Source of the DNA: Mesorhizobium sp. LNHC252B00
GTDB taxonomy: Bacteria > Pseudomonadota > Alphaproteobacteria > Rhizobiales > Rhizobiaceae
Reading direction: 5' to 3'
NCBI RefSeq assembly: GCF_000502955.1
Contig: NZ_AYWO01000011.1
Coordinates: 65,888 to 97,942, forward strand
DNA length: 32,055 bases
Position 1 is the first letter of the stretch, and each line of letters opens with the position of its first letter. Positions 1 to 7,286 of this stretch are shown one piece after another. Under the pieces are notes generated by a model. The model was not told the DNA's origin and did no database searches. It saw only the letters and a program-made list of their open reading frames with translations. Made by a program: the position numbers and the translations under genes.

Positions 1-738
1 ACCTTCGGGGTGTCCGTGCATCGCTATGTCCAGCTCGCCCGCATGAAGCGTGCTTCGTACAGGCTTGCCGAGAGTGACGCCCAGAGCGTCACCGACATAG
101 CCATGGATGCCGGTTACGACGCACCGGATGCCTTCGCCCGCGCCTTTCGGCAACGGTTCGGACAATCGCCCTCGTCGTTCCGGAAGTCTCCCGACTGGGG
201 GTCGTGGCTCATGGCCTTCGGGCCCCTCGAAAAAGCAAGGAACACGCTCATGCAGATAATCTTTGAACACGACGACGTGACGATCCGCAATGTGCCTCCG
301 ACGCCGGTGGCGATCATGGAGCATCGCGGAGACCGGGCGACGCTCCAGGACACCATCCAGCGGTTCATCGCCTGGCGTAAGGCCGCGGGCTTGTCGCCCG
401 AGACAAGCCCGACCTTCAACGTCTTCCGTTCCGAACGGGAGCCCGCTGTCCCGGCTGACTATAGCATGGACATTTGTGCCGGGACCGACCAGCCGATCGA
501 GGCGAATGACGCGCAGATGAAGGCTGGCGTGATCCCCGGCGGGCGCTGTGCGGTGCTGCGCTACCCCGGCAACACCAACAATCTCGAGCCCGCAGCACTT
601 TACCTTTATCGTGAATGGCTTCCGGCGAGCGGCGAGGAAGCACGCGACTTTCCGATCTATTGCCAACGGCATCTGTCCCATTTCCCGGAGGGGCCGCTAC
701 GCGAAGTGGTCGTTGAACTCTTTCTGCCTTTGAAATAA
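1..738 (+). CDS. AraC-family regulator with GyrI-like effector domain (5' truncated)
   Basis: The frame is open from the first base, so the true start lies outside the window. The visible part begins inside the AraC-type DNA-binding domain: FGVSVHRYVQLARMKRA, then the second helix-turn-helix with DIAMDAGYDAPDAFARAFRQ and FGQSPSSFR, the usual end of this domain. A second domain of about 155 residues follows (from VTIRNVPPTPVAIMEHRG to the end), resembling the GyrI/SoxS-Rob effector-binding fold (CHRGD-like EHRGD motif, closing VVVELFLPLK). This pairing is a known architecture of AraC regulators thought to bind small, often cationic or amphipathic ligands. The ligand and target genes cannot be read from the sequence. 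The next gene lies on the opposite strand, so no operon partner is seen downstream. Confidence 0.88.
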   Translation, partial: TFGVSVHRYVQLARMKRASYRLAESDAQSVTDIAMDAGYDAPDAFARAFRQRFGQSPSSFRKSPDWGSWLMAFGPLEKARNTLMQIIFEHDDVTIRNVPPTPVAIMEHRGDRATLQDTIQRFIAWRKAAGLSPETSPTFNVFRSEREPAVPADYSMDICAGTDQPIEANDAQMKAGVIPGGRCAVLRYPGNTNNLEPAALYLYREWLPASGEEARDFPIYCQRHLSHFPEGPLREVVVELFLPLK

Positions 739-763
739 CTCGGCAGGACAGCGGCTTGTCCCT

Positions 764-795
764 TCCGCTCGCGAGAAGCGGACAGGTTGCTGTCC
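764..795 (+). terminator. Two overlapping hairpins behind the AraC-type gene
   Basis: TCCGCT (764-769) pairs with AGCGGA (777-782), and GGACAG (780-785) pairs with CTGTCC (790-795) over a four-base loop. The two share bases 780-782, so only one can form fully at a time. They begin 26 bases after the stop codon, where a terminator is expected, but no T-run follows. An intrinsic terminator is therefore only a weak call. Confidence 0.3.
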
Positions 796-916
796 ATCAC
801 TCCCGTCATGCCGCATTGATGAGTTCACGGCCCGCTCGGTCGGCAGGCCGCCAATGTCTGCTGTACCGCGGCGCGGAACCGCACCGGCATTTCACCAGAA
901 TCGTTGCGACGCGAGA

Positions 917-1264
917 TCAGAGCTTGATCACATACTCCTTGCGCGTCGTTTCAAGCACTTCCCAGCTGCCATTGAAGCCGGGCCTCAGCACAAAGCTGTC
1001 GCCAGTCTTGACGGTGCGCGCCTGCCCACCGTCCTCCGCGATCACCGAAACGCCGGACAAGATGTGGCAGAACTCCCACTCGTCATAGACGATGCGCCAC
1101 TTGCCGGGGGTCGATTCCCAGATGCCGGCATAGAGCCCGCCGTCGCGCTCCTCGACGTTCCAGGTGCGGAATTTGGGATCGCCCGAGATCAGCCGATCCG
1201 GTGCCGGCGAGCCAGGCTCGGCCTCGACGCTGTCCGTCGATATTGTCAGGTAATGCGCCGACAA
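917..1264 (-). CDS. Small cupin-domain protein (DUF861/EutQ-like)
   Basis: A 115-residue single cupin. Visible features are GLYAGIWESTPGKWRI, the acidic WEFCHILSG strand typical of DUF861 cupins, and the second cupin motif around TGDSFVLRPGFNGSWEV. I chose the TTG at 1264 because a good GGAGG Shine-Dalgarno sits six bases upstream. The longer frame up to 1342 would translate straight through the GC-rich intergenic repeat and has unconserved, repeat-like sequence. Small proteins of this kind are often annotated as (S)-ureidoglycine aminohydrolase-like or ethanolamine-utilisation-like, but a lone domain of this size does not fix a substrate. It lies downstream of metY on the same strand, separated by the repeat. 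Confidence 0.75.
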   Translation of the reverse strand: MSAHYLTISTDSVEAEPGSPAPDRLISGDPKFRTWNVEERDGGLYAGIWESTPGKWRIVYDEWEFCHILSGVSVIAEDGGQARTVKTGDSFVLRPGFNGSWEVLETTRKEYVIKL

Positions 1265-1300
1265 GACTTGCCTCCATGAAAAGAGCCGGCGCTGCGCCCG

Positions 1301-1353
1301 GCTCACCCCCACCCCGGCGCTGCGCGCCGACCCTCCCCACAAGGGGGAGGGTA
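1301..1353. repeat. GC-rich palindromic intergenic repeat, copy A
   Basis: It contains CCCTCCCC (1331-1338) pairing with GGGGAGGG (1344-1351), preceded by a second palindromic block GGCGCTGCGCGCC. The same two-block design (CACCC-GGCGC-GCGCC-GACC-CTCCCC...GGGGAGG) recurs at 10246-10297 and, inverted, at 10361-10405. It lies between metY and the cupin gene and may trim or terminate the metY transcript. Confidence 0.7.
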
Positions 1354-1359
1354 AAAAGA

Positions 1360-2640
1360 TCAGACCTTGGCAAGCGCCTGTTCGAGGTCGGCGACGATGT
1401 CGTTGACGTCCTCGATGCCTATGGAAAGCCGCACCGTGTCCGGTCCCGCGCCGGCCTTGACCTTCTGCTCGTCGGAAAGCTGGCGGTGCGTGGTCGAAGC
1501 CGGATGGATGACCAGCGACTTGGTGTCGCCGACATTGGCCAGGTGCGAGAACAGTTCGAGCGCCTCGACGAATTTGACGCCGGCGTCATAGCCACCCTTC
1601 AGTGCGAAGGTGAACACGGCGCCGGCGCCCTGCGGCGAGTATTTCTTCTGCAGCGCGTTGTTCTTGTCGCTGGGAAGGCCGGGGTAGTTCACAGACGCGA
1701 CCTTGGGGTGGTTGGACAGCCAGGCTGCGATCGTCACGGCGTTGTCGCAGTGGCGCTGCATGCGCAGCGGCAAGGTTTCCAGGCCGGTCAGGATGAGGAA
1801 GGCGTTGAACGGCGAGATCGCCGGGCCGAGATCGCGCAGGCCGAGCACACGCGCGGCAATGGCGAACGCGAAATTGCCGAAGGTTTCGTGCAGGACGAGG
1901 CCGCCATATTCAGGGCGCGGTTCCGACAGCATCGGGTATTTGCCGGACTTCGACCAGTCGAAGGTGCCGCCATCGACGATGGCGCCGCCGATCGAATTGC
2001 CGTGGCCGCCGATGAATTTGGTCAGCGAATGCACGACGATGTCGGCGCCATGCTCGATCGGCCGGATCAGGTAGGGCGAGGCCAGCGTGTTGTCGACGAT
2101 GAGCGGCAGACCATGCTTGCGCGCAATGTCGCCGATCTTCTCGATATCGACGAAGGTGCCGCCCGGATTGGCGAGGCTCTCGATGAAGATCGCCTTGGTC
2201 CTGTCGTCGATCTGGCTTTCGAAGGTCGAGATGTCGTTGGTGTCGGCCCAGCGCACCTCCCAGCCATAATTCTTGAAGGCATGGCCGAACTGGTTGATCG
2301 AACCGCCATAAAGCTTGTTGGCGGCAACGAAATTGTCGCCCGGCTGCATCAGATTGTGGAACACGATCACCTGCGCGGCGTGGCCGGAGGCGACCGCAAG
2401 AGCCGCCGTGCCGCCTTCGAGTGCCGCCATGCGCTCTTCCAGCACCGCCTGCGTCGGATTCATGATGCGGGTGTAGATGTTGCCGAAAGCCTTCAGTCCG
2501 AACAGTGAGGCGGCATGGTCGGCGTCGTCGAAGACGAAGGAGGTCGTCTGGTAGATCGGCGTGGCACGAGCGCCGGTCGCCGGGTCGGGCTTGGCCCCGG
2601 CGTGGACGGCGAGCGTATTGAAACCTGGCGTGCGGGTCAC
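1360..2640 (-). CDS. metY: O-acetylhomoserine sulfhydrylase / aminocarboxypropyltransferase
   Basis: A 426-residue member of the Cys/Met-metabolism PLP enzymes, which makes homocysteine (or methionine) from O-acetylhomoserine and sulfide (or methanethiol) in the cytoplasm. The N-terminus TRTPGFNTLAVHAGAKPDP, YTRIMNPTQ (phosphate-binding Tyr/Arg of the partner subunit), VDNT (Asp183) and SLTKFIGGHGNSIGG with the PLP lysine at about residue 208 are all present, and the C-terminus RLSIGIEDVNDIVADLEQAL is canonical. Length is normal for the MetY branch. The start is the GTG at 2640, with GGGAGG six bases upstream; the further upstream extension is not conserved. A hairpin in the leader (2673-2698) may have a regulatory role. 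Confidence 0.93.
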   Translation of the reverse strand: MTRTPGFNTLAVHAGAKPDPATGARATPIYQTTSFVFDDADHAASLFGLKAFGNIYTRIMNPTQAVLEERMAALEGGTAALAVASGHAAQVIVFHNLMQPGDNFVAANKLYGGSINQFGHAFKNYGWEVRWADTNDISTFESQIDDRTKAIFIESLANPGGTFVDIEKIGDIARKHGLPLIVDNTLASPYLIRPIEHGADIVVHSLTKFIGGHGNSIGGAIVDGGTFDWSKSGKYPMLSEPRPEYGGLVLHETFGNFAFAIAARVLGLRDLGPAISPFNAFLILTGLETLPLRMQRHCDNAVTIAAWLSNHPKVASVNYPGLPSDKNNALQKKYSPQGAGAVFTFALKGGYDAGVKFVEALELFSHLANVGDTKSLVIHPASTTHRQLSDEQKVKAGAGPDTVRLSIGIEDVNDIVADLEQALAKV

Positions 2641-2672
2641 TGAAAACCTCCCTGAAAAACCTTCTGAAATTC

Positions 2673-2698
2673 GCCGGGCATTCTTGGCGAAGCCCGGC
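2673..2698 (-). promoter_or_regulatory. Hairpin in the metY leader
   Basis: GCCGGGC (2673-2679) and GCCCGGC (2692-2698) form a perfect 7-bp stem with a 12-base loop, ending 33 bases before the metY GTG. I see no downstream T-run on the metY strand and no recognisable SAM-riboswitch core. It could be an mRNA-stability or leader element, or the terminator region of the upstream CoA-binding gene. Confidence 0.35.
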
Positions 2699-2799
2699 CT
2701 CGAATGCAAAGAAGAAAATACCCTTCCGTGCGGGACCTTCTATCAAGTGGCTGGAAAATATGGCGTTTGCCGGAATAATTTTGCGCTGTTGCCCCTCGC

Positions 2800-3321
2800 C
2801 TACTTCTGGCGCACGCCGAAACTCTGGAATCCCGACCGCATCAGCGGCTTCTTCGACGACAGCACGCCGGAGTTGACGCCGGTCCAGCCGATCTCGCCGG
2901 ACAGTTTGCCGTATTCGATCTTGGGGCAGCGGTTCATCACCACCTTGATGCCGGCGGCCTCGGCGCGGGCGGCTGCCTCGTCGTGGCGCACGCCAAGCTG
3001 CATCCAGATCACTTTCGGCAAGGGGTCGAGCCGCAACACCTCGTCGATGATGCCGGGCACCGCTGCTGGCGCGCGAAAGATGTCGACCATGTCGATCGGC
3101 TCCGGAATGTCGGCCAGCCTGGCATAGGTCATCCGGCCGAGGATCTCCTTGCCGGCCTGGCCGGGATTGATCGGAAACACCGAAAACCCCTTGGCCAGCA
3201 GATATTTCAGCACGAAATAGCTAGGCCGCACATCATTGGCGGATGCGCCGACCATGGCGACGGTCTTCACCGAGTTGAGGATGCCGGCGATGTAGGTGTT
3301 GTCGTAGCTATCGTGGTTCAT
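2800..3321 (-). CDS. CoA-binding protein, YccU type
   Basis: A 173-residue single Rossmann domain of the CoA_binding_2 family. The nucleotide-binding start VKTVAMVGASANDVRPS at about residues 18-34 is followed by FVLKYLLAKGFSVFPINPG. VDIFRAPAAVPGIIDEVL, KVIWMQLGVRHDEAA and the closing VVMNRCPKIEY are all standard for the family, whose members resemble the CoA-ligase alpha-subunit N-domain without the catalytic part. Its ATG overlaps the stop of the AAA ATPase gene by four bases (3318-3321), so the two are translationally coupled. The family has no firmly established reaction. It lies upstream of metY but 159 bases separate them. Confidence 0.88.
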   Translation of the reverse strand: MNHDSYDNTYIAGILNSVKTVAMVGASANDVRPSYFVLKYLLAKGFSVFPINPGQAGKEILGRMTYARLADIPEPIDMVDIFRAPAAVPGIIDEVLRLDPLPKVIWMQLGVRHDEAAARAEAAGIKVVMNRCPKIEYGKLSGEIGWTGVNSGVLSSKKPLMRSGFQSFGVRQK

Positions 3322-4100
3322 GGCTCGTCCTCATACAACGCCTCGTCGAGAAAGCCATCCGGGTCATTGCTGAAATCGCGCATCATGCGGAAATGGTCGG
3401 TATCGCGAAAATCGGAGGGTTCCAGCCCGAAGCGGCTGATGCGGAACAGCCGCGCCCCGGGACAGGCCATCAGCAACGGCGAATGCGTCGCCATGACCAC
3501 CTGCGCGGTGCCCGACTGGTCCATGCGCCGCAGCATCTTGAGCAGCTCGATCTGGCGCGATGGCGAAAGCGCGCTCTCCGGCTCGTCGAGGATGTAGATG
3601 CCTTGCCTGCGGCAGCGTTCCTCGAAAAAGCGGATGAAACCCTCGCCATGCGACCAGGACAGGAAGTCCGGCGGCGGCGGCTTGAACGGATCTTCCAGCG
3701 CCGCCTGGTCGAGATAACGAGCCACGGAGTAGAAGGATTCGGCACGAAAGAACCAGCCGGCGGTGACCTTCGGCAGCCAGTGGCCGCGGAATGTGTTTGC
3801 CAATGCTGAGCCACTCTTGTCGATGGCGCTGGAATGGTCGACCGGCCGGTAGCCCTTGCCGCCGCCGGCTTCGTCATAGCCGGCCAATGCGCCGATCGCC
3901 GCGAGCAGCGTCGATTTGCCGGTGCCGTTCTCGCCGACGATAATGGTGATCGGCGTGGTGAATTCGAGTTCGAAGTCGTGGCCGCGAAACAGCGGCAGGT
4001 TCCAGGGGTATTTTTCCCAATCCTCGACCCGTGCGGGGTCGAGCAGGATGCGCTTGAGATAAGGTGCCTTGAGCCGCGTCAGCTGCTTGCGGTAGGCCAT
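3318..4100 (-). CDS. AAA/ABC-type ATPase (RecF/SMC-like, single domain)
   Basis: 260 residues counting from the ATG at 4100, whose A overlaps the last base of the preceding stop (TGATG). Walker A GENGTGKST at about 56-64, an SHGEGF element at 150-155 in the ABC-signature position, Walker B GIYILDEPES at about 167-176 and the H-loop ATHSPLL at 204-210 are all intact, so ATP hydrolysis is plausible. This is the compact AAA_21/AAA_23-like family without a transporter or long coiled coil. Its biological role is unknown. It is embedded in a tight cluster (enoyl-CoA hydratase, glyoxalase-fold protein, this gene, CoA-binding protein). I see no adjacent nuclease or toxin that would point to defence. 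Confidence 0.85.
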   Translation of the reverse strand: MAYRKQLTRLKAPYLKRILLDPARVEDWEKYPWNLPLFRGHDFELEFTTPITIIVGENGTGKSTLLAAIGALAGYDEAGGGKGYRPVDHSSAIDKSGSALANTFRGHWLPKVTAGWFFRAESFYSVARYLDQAALEDPFKPPPPDFLSWSHGEGFIRFFEERCRRQGIYILDEPESALSPSRQIELLKMLRRMDQSGTAQVVMATHSPLLMACPGARLFRISRFGLEPSDFRDTDHFRMMRDFSNDPDGFLDEALYEDEP

Positions 4101-4522
4101 CAATCGGGCAGCGAGATCGTGCCGTCTTCCGCGATCGGAAAGGCCGGATTGTGCGCCACTTCCCAGACATGCCCGTCGGCGTCGGCGAAATAGCCATACC
4201 AGCCGCCCCAGAAGGCGCGCCCGGCCGGCTTGACGATGCGGCCGCCGGCTTTCTCGGCCCTGGCGAGGACTTCATCGACCTCCGTGTCGGAACGGGTGTT
4301 GTAGGCGAGATAGACAGCGGACGGTGCGCCGGAAAAGGCAACACCCGAATCCTCCTCGGCGCTGGCGCGCGGGAACAGGCCGAGAATAACGCCGCCCATC
4401 TGGAAAAAGGCGACACCCTCGGTGATCCCGGTATGACGGGTCAGGCCCATCGCTTCGTAGAAGCGAACGGCGCGGTCGAGATCGTCTGTGGCGATGGTGA
4501 CAATGGAGATGCGCGGTTCCAT
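4100..4522 (-). CDS. Glyoxalase/bleomycin-resistance (VOC) family protein
   Basis: A 140-residue protein with two VOC half-modules: ISIVTIATDDLDRAVRFYEAMGL opens the first, and VDEVLARAEKAGGRIVKPAG...WGGWYGYFADADGHVWEVAHNP forms the second. The closing Glu of DGHVWEVA is the usual metal ligand, while the N-terminal His/Gln position reads TIAT, so full metal coordination is uncertain. The ATG at 4522 was chosen because homology-like sequence starts there. It begins 10 bases after the enoyl-CoA hydratase stop and touches the ATPase start, so it is part of the same transcript. Substrate unknown; such proteins include lyases, dioxygenases and binding proteins. Confidence 0.85.
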   Translation of the reverse strand: MEPRISIVTIATDDLDRAVRFYEAMGLTRHTGITEGVAFFQMGGVILGLFPRASAEEDSGVAFSGAPSAVYLAYNTRSDTEVDEVLARAEKAGGRIVKPAGRAFWGGWYGYFADADGHVWEVAHNPAFPIAEDGTISLPD

Positions 4523-4532
4523 GGTGCTGCCC

Positions 4533-5354
4533 CTATTCGTCCGTCCATTCCGGTTTGCGCTTGCCGATGAAGGCGCCGATGCCTTCCTCGGCGTCACGTG
4601 CCAGCATGTTCTCGACCATGACGCGGCCGGTAAGGGCATAGGCATCCGCCAGTCCCATTTCGGCCTGCGCGTAAAAGGCTTCCTTGCCGGTCTTGACCAC
4701 CAAAGATGATTTGGCAGCAATGGTTTGCGCGTATTTGGTGACAATCTGATTCAGATACTCACGCGGCACGACGCGGTTGACCAGGCCGAATTCTTTGGCG
4801 GTCGCGGCATCGATCGTTTCGCCAGTCAGCAGCATCTCCATCGCATGCTTGCGCGAAACGTTGCGCGACAGCGCCACCATCGGCGTCGAGCAGAACAGAC
4901 CGATGTTGACGCCTGGCGTGCAGAAAGTCGCCTCATGCGAGGCAATCGCCAGATCGCAACTGGCGACCAGTTGCAGCCCGGCGGCGGTGGCGAGGCCGTC
5001 GACTTCGGCAATCACGGGCAGCGGATGACGCACAATCGCCTGCATCAGCGCGGCACAAGCCGCAAACGTCTCTTCGAAGAAGGCCCTGCCACGGTCGGCA
5101 TCGGAGCGCCTCGCGGTCATTTCCTTGAGATCATGGCCGGCGCAGAACACCTTGCCGGACGCCGACAGAACGATGACGCGAACGGCCTTGTCGGCCTTGG
5201 CGCGTTCGAGTTCCGCCGTCAGCGCCGCCATCACCGCCAGCGACAGGGCGTTAGCGGGCGGATTGGCAAGCGTCAGGCGCAGCACGCCCTTGTCCAGCCT
5301 TGCGGCAACCGGACCGTCAACGGCAACAGGCTTGATGGCAAGGATTTCGGCCAT
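4533..5354 (-). CDS. Enoyl-CoA hydratase/isomerase family protein
   Basis: A 273-residue crotonase-fold enzyme acting on acyl-CoA thioesters. Visible are LRLTLANPPANALSLAVMAAL, VIVLSASGKVFCAGHDLKEM (first oxyanion-hole region), VIAEVDGLATAAGLQLVASCDLAIAS (second oxyanion-hole glycine and helix), FCTPGVNIGLFCSTP, and AKEFGLVNRVVP. The glutamates of classic hydratases are not evident: the crotonase-type EITE/GxE positions read ATFC and NIGL. The exact reaction (hydratase, isomerase, hydrolase) is therefore open. The ATG at 5354 gives the usual length. This is the first gene of the minus-strand cluster and is divergent from the thioesterase gene at 5509, which would suit related acyl-CoA chemistry. 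Confidence 0.88.
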   Translation of the reverse strand: MAEILAIKPVAVDGPVAARLDKGVLRLTLANPPANALSLAVMAALTAELERAKADKAVRVIVLSASGKVFCAGHDLKEMTARRSDADRGRAFFEETFAACAALMQAIVRHPLPVIAEVDGLATAAGLQLVASCDLAIASHEATFCTPGVNIGLFCSTPMVALSRNVSRKHAMEMLLTGETIDAATAKEFGLVNRVVPREYLNQIVTKYAQTIAAKSSLVVKTGKEAFYAQAEMGLADAYALTGRVMVENMLARDAEEGIGAFIGKRKPEWTDE

Positions 5355-5412
5355 GGATATAGTCTCCGCGATTCCGCTCGGGGCTGGCAGAGTATCTAAT
5401 ACCGGATCGGGT

Positions 5413-5455
5413 TTCGTCCAACACCGATCGCTTGCGCCAACGGACGAAGGTGTTG
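5413..5455. promoter_or_regulatory. Interleaved inverted repeats in a divergent intergenic region
   Basis: TTCGTCC (5413-5419) is matched inverted by GGACGAA (5442-5448), and CAACACC (5419-5425) by GGTGTTG (5449-5455). The order is A-B-A'-B', so the arms cannot both pair as one simple hairpin. The block lies midway between the divergent enoyl-CoA hydratase and thioesterase genes, a natural place for an operator. Function is inferred from position only. Confidence 0.3.
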
Positions 5456-5508
5456 CTAGAAACGCCGTGCTGCGCTCATACAGGCCTGGCCCGAAACGAG
5501 AGGCCGAT

Positions 5509-5961
5509 ATGCCCGCCCAGACCAACCTCAAGCCGGTGCTGACCGCGGCACAGGTCAATGTGCTGATGGAAACTGTCTATCCGCAGCTCAACGAGCAGTT
5601 CAGATATTACGAGGCGATCGAGGTGTTTCCGGGCGGTTGCACCGTGCGGCTCAATGCAGGCGAGCGGCATCTGCGTCCCGGCGGCACGGTATCCGGCCCC
5701 TCGCTGTTCACGCTGGCCGACATTGGTGGGTATGTCTGCGTGCTGTCGCATGCCGGACCGGATGCGCTCTCGGTGACCACCAATCTCAACATCAATTTCG
5801 TCCGCAAGGCCGAGGCCGGACCGATCGATGGTCACTGCCGCATCCTGAAGCTCGGAAAGAGCCTGATGGTGTTCGACATCGACATGGTTGCCGGCCCGGA
5901 AGCCCACACGGTGGCTCACGCCACCGGTACCTATTCGATCCCGCCGAAGCGTAACACATAG
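5509..5961 (+). CDS. Hotdog-fold PaaI-type thioesterase
   Basis: A 150-residue hotdog protein. GGCTVRLNAGERHLRPGGTVSGPSLFTLADIGGYVCVLS carries the central hotdog helix with the Asp in TLADIGGY that is usual in PaaI-like acyl-CoA thioesterases. SVTTNLNINFVRKAEAGPIDGHCRILKLGKSLMVFDIDM forms the remaining strands. The ATG at 5509 follows a GAGAGG ribosome-binding site; the frame upstream is open but lacks family character. It is divergent from enoyl-CoA hydratase, so a role in hydrolysing an acyl-CoA from the same pathway is a fair inference. The actual acyl group is unknown. Confidence 0.85.
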   Translation: MPAQTNLKPVLTAAQVNVLMETVYPQLNEQFRYYEAIEVFPGGCTVRLNAGERHLRPGGTVSGPSLFTLADIGGYVCVLSHAGPDALSVTTNLNINFVRKAEAGPIDGHCRILKLGKSLMVFDIDMVAGPEAHTVAHATGTYSIPPKRNT

Positions 5962-6107
5962 TGCCGGACAAGGCGCAGCAGGATGACATGATGGTCCTTG
6001 GTTTGGGCAAGAGCAGTCGGACCGGGGCAACAAGAAAGCTTTCCGCCGGACAAGCAACCGACTAATCTTGGCCAGCATCCACGGTCGGAACCAGAGAGAC
6101 TGAGCCC

Positions 6108-6941
6108 TTGGCAACGAACTCCACCTCTACGGGACACGAAGCCAGCGATGCGGGGTGGCTTGACTTGCACTTCGAGTCGTCGCGTCCTGAATATGAACAG
6201 GCGCTGCGTGCGATAGGCATTCAGCCGGGTTGGGCGGTTCTGGACGCTGGCTGCGGCAGCGGCAGCTTCTTGCCTGTCCTGCGTGACTTGGTAGGGCCGA
6301 GCGGAACGATCGATGTGATCGACATGGCACCCGAGAACATCGCGCGGGTGAAGGGCTGGATACCGGACCTTGGGCAGGAGCCGACAATCCACGCCCAAAC
6401 TGGCAACGTTCTGGAATTGCCCTTTATCGACGCTTCCTTCGACTGCGTCTGGTCGGCCAACGTCATGCAATACCTGACCCCGGCCGAGTTCGCCCAAGCG
6501 GTCCGGGAAGCTTGCCGTGTCCTGAAGCCCGGCGGGATGCTTGCCATCAAGGACTTCGACTCGACTCTGTTGCATATCCTGCCGATCGACCGGGGCGTTC
6601 TCTCGCGTTTCATGGCGATCCGCCTGCAGGCATTCCGCGACAAGGGGGTATTGGGAACGGATTGCGGATCGACGCTGCCCGCTCGCCTTCGAGCCGTCGG
6701 CATCACACCTTTGTGGCGTAAGGGTTGGCTCGTGGAGCGCTGGGCGCCCGTTTCGTCTTTCACGCGCGCTTATGTCGCCGATCTCCTGGCTTACTTCGCA
6801 TCCGTTTCAACCACTTACGACCTCAGCCAGGCCGACCGGAGCTATTGGCAGCGCCTGGGCCAAAATCCGGGCGAGCTGCTCGACCAGCCCGACTTCTGTT
6901 ACCGAGAACTTTTTGTCCTTACGGTCTGTCGTACGACGTAG
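6108..6941 (+). CDS. Class I SAM-dependent methyltransferase
   Basis: 277 residues. Motif I WAVLDAGCGSGSFLPVL at about 42-58, acidic motif II around TIDVIDMAPENIARVKGW, FDCVWSANVMQYLTP (motif IV) and ACRVLKPGGMLAIKDFD (motif post-I/V) give a clear UbiE/Methyltransf_11-type fold. The C-terminal third, with many aromatic residues (SFTRAYVADLLAYFASVSTTYDLSQADRSYWQRLG), probably forms the substrate lid. The start is the TTG at 6108; the ribosome-binding site upstream (GAGAG) is weak and no ATG is available nearby. It seems to stand alone, with 146 bases upstream and 345 downstream. Substrate not deducible; small-molecule methylation is the likely activity. Confidence 0.85.
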   Translation: MATNSTSTGHEASDAGWLDLHFESSRPEYEQALRAIGIQPGWAVLDAGCGSGSFLPVLRDLVGPSGTIDVIDMAPENIARVKGWIPDLGQEPTIHAQTGNVLELPFIDASFDCVWSANVMQYLTPAEFAQAVREACRVLKPGGMLAIKDFDSTLLHILPIDRGVLSRFMAIRLQAFRDKGVLGTDCGSTLPARLRAVGITPLWRKGWLVERWAPVSSFTRAYVADLLAYFASVSTTYDLSQADRSYWQRLGQNPGELLDQPDFCYRELFVLTVCRTT

Positions 6942-7132
6942 AGGCGTCACATTGGACCGGGATAGGCGACGCGCTACCGAGTCGATCCCAATTCACCGCC
7001 GCCTTGGCAGAAGGCAGCCACCTTGTCTCGGTTCCGTTCCTGTCGAACCATTTCGATGTGGTAAAATAATACCTTTTTGCTAAGCGATTGTTTTTGCTGC
7101 TTTTTTGCGTACAAACCTGCTTTTCCTATGCC
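6942..7132. other. Intergenic stretch before rplM, no gene recognised
   Basis: I find no credible coding frame, RNA gene or repeat here. The last 70 bases (from about 7060) turn markedly T-rich, with several T-runs, as expected for the upstream part of a strong ribosomal-protein promoter or for the end of the methyltransferase transcript. Confidence 0.5.
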
Positions 7133-7161
7133 TTGACGCCACAACCACCCTCGCCTATAAG
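7133..7161 (+). promoter_or_regulatory. Sigma-70-type promoter of rplM-rpsI
   Basis: TTGACG at 7133-7138 and TATAAG at 7156-7161 are separated by exactly 17 bases, close to the housekeeping consensus. T-rich sequence lies upstream. The predicted start of transcription near 7168 leaves a leader of roughly 120 bases before the rplM ATG. Confidence 0.8.
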
Positions 7162-7178
7162 CCCCTCACGAAGCAGCG

Positions 7179-7215
7179 GCCCGCAAAGGCCGCCGTTTTG
7201 TTATTGGCGGCGGGC
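7179..7215 (+). promoter_or_regulatory. Structured leader hairpin upstream of rplM
   Basis: GCCGCC (7189-7194) pairs with GGCGGC (7206-7211) around an 11-base U-rich loop. GCCC (7179-7182) pairs with GGGC (7212-7215), extending the stem across a six-base one-sided bulge (7183-7188). It sits inside the long leader between promoter and start codon. In other bacteria L13 or other ribosomal proteins repress their own operons through leader RNA structures; whether that applies here is inference. Confidence 0.5.
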
Positions 7216-7286
7216 AAGCGCTTTTCGCCAATCCAAGCAACAAGAAACGCCTTCCCTCGTGAAGGTCAGAACCGAGAGCAGAAAAC

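Noticed and set aside
1201..2508. A 435-codon open frame on the plus strand, antisense to metY
   Set aside because: It is a shadow of GC-rich codon bias in metY. Its protein is Asp/Arg/Gly-rich with no domain, and the opposite strand carries a complete, motif-perfect enzyme.
2641..2799. SAM-II riboswitch upstream of metY
   Set aside because: I looked for the conserved core and pseudoknot layout on the metY strand and could not find it; only a simple stem-loop is visible.
3318..4100. AAA ATPase as an OLD-type or retron-type defence ATPase
   Set aside because: It lacks a TOPRIM or other effector domain and has no partner nuclease; its neighbours are metabolic genes.
6942..7132. tRNA-like gene before rplM
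   Set aside because: A short stretch recalls a T-loop, but no acceptor stem or anticodon arm can be folded around it.
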